Shown here in pieces: positions 6,783 through 7,109 of a stretch of DNA of 7,109 nt (its first letter is position 1; every line of letters starts with the position of its first letter). The translations under genes and the position numbers were made by a program. Source of the stretch: Desulfobacterales bacterium. GTDB lineage: Bacteria; Desulfobacterota; DSM-4660; Desulfatiglandales; Desulfatiglandaceae. The notes under the pieces were generated by a model. It worked only from the letters and a program-made list of their open reading frames with translations. It did no database searches and was not told where the DNA came from. Location: the NCBI GenBank assembly GCA_022013615.1, contig JAKLQB010000077.1, forward strand, positions 1 to 7,109, read 5' to 3'.

Positions 6783-7109
6783 ATGTTAAAGAAACTTATA
6801 TCACGTCTCATGCTATTTATTGTCAGTTTTTTAATTACAGGACTGGGAATTGCAGCACCAAGCCATGCTGCGGAGTTTTCCGCTGATATGATTCAGAAAT
6901 CCCCAATGGGAAATTCCGAAGGGAAAGTGTTTGTCAAAGGAGAAAATCTCAGGCATGAAATAAACATGGGAGGGCAAAATCAGATAATGATTTTCCAAAA
7001 AGACAAGGGGGTTGTGTGGATCCTAATGCCTGAACAAAGGATGTACATGGAAATGGCGGCGGGCGGCCAGCAAAATATGGCACCACCCACTCCTGAGGAA
7101 ATGGAGAAT
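6783..7109 (+). CDS. Exported DUF4412-like hypothetical protein (3' end cut by the window)
   Basis: An open frame of 109 codons runs off the right edge. Residues 1-29 form a signal peptide: MLKKLISR as the basic n-region, a hydrophobic core, and a likely cleavage at SHA29 before AEFSADM. The mature part reads like small periplasmic or envelope proteins of the DUF4412 type, which resemble LolA/LolB-like beta folds: EFSADMI, then GKVFVKGENLRHEI (47-60), then DKGVVWILMPEQRMYMEM (74-91), then a Gly/Gln/Pro-rich low-complexity stretch. The family name comes from pattern memory, and no biochemical function is known to me. The mature segment is methionine-rich, with 10 Met in about 80 residues. A near-consensus promoter and a good ribosome-binding site precede it, so strong expression is expected. 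It is divergent from the aap operon and shares its intergenic region, but a functional link is not shown. Confidence 0.85.
   Translation, partial: MLKKLISRLMLFIVSFLITGLGIAAPSHAAEFSADMIQKSPMGNSEGKVFVKGENLRHEINMGGQNQIMIFQKDKGVVWILMPEQRMYMEMAAGGQQNMAPPTPEEMEN

Overview
The window looks like a chromosomal segment of a Gram-negative bacterium centred on amino-acid uptake and metabolism. Six genes run on the minus strand in one direction, and a seventh, cut by the right edge, runs on the plus strand from a divergent intergenic region. The exported proteins have classical signal peptides and the importer is the periplasmic-binding-protein type. The truncated right-hand gene resembles small exported DUF4412-type proteins that I associate with Desulfobacterota (former Deltaproteobacteria). 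That phylum assignment is an inference from protein flavour, not a proof. I see no rRNA, tRNA, IS element, phage gene or CRISPR array.

Layout in minus-strand transcription order, from right to left. A 353-bp divergent intergenic region carries a candidate promoter for the uptake operon. Next comes aapJ (periplasmic binding protein), then a strong stem-loop, then aapQ and aapM (inner-membrane permeases) and aapP (ATPase). Together these form a complete Aap/Bzt-type general L-amino-acid ABC importer in the usual J-Q-M-P order. After a 219-bp AT-rich gap come a fold-type IV PLP aminotransferase of unassigned substrate and, 37 bp further on, alanine racemase (alr). The last 43 bases at the left edge may hold the start of another minus-strand gene, but only three codons are visible. 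Rightward from the divergent region, a near-consensus sigma70 promoter drives a secreted, methionine-rich protein cut off after 109 codons.

Working together (inference): AapJ captures amino acids in the periplasm and AapQMP import them. The aminotransferase and racemase could then move amino groups and interconvert L- and D-alanine, supplying D-alanine for peptidoglycan or feeding catabolism. The aap operon and the aminotransferase-alr pair are separated by enough sequence to be independently transcribed, although no convincing terminator was found between them.

Most of the window is ordinary, recognisable metabolism. The points most worth a second look are: the non-canonical active-site neighbourhood of the aminotransferase; the hairpin between aapJ and an aapQ that lacks a Shine-Dalgarno sequence; the dyad in the aapJ leader; and the strongly promoted methionine-rich exported protein at the right edge.
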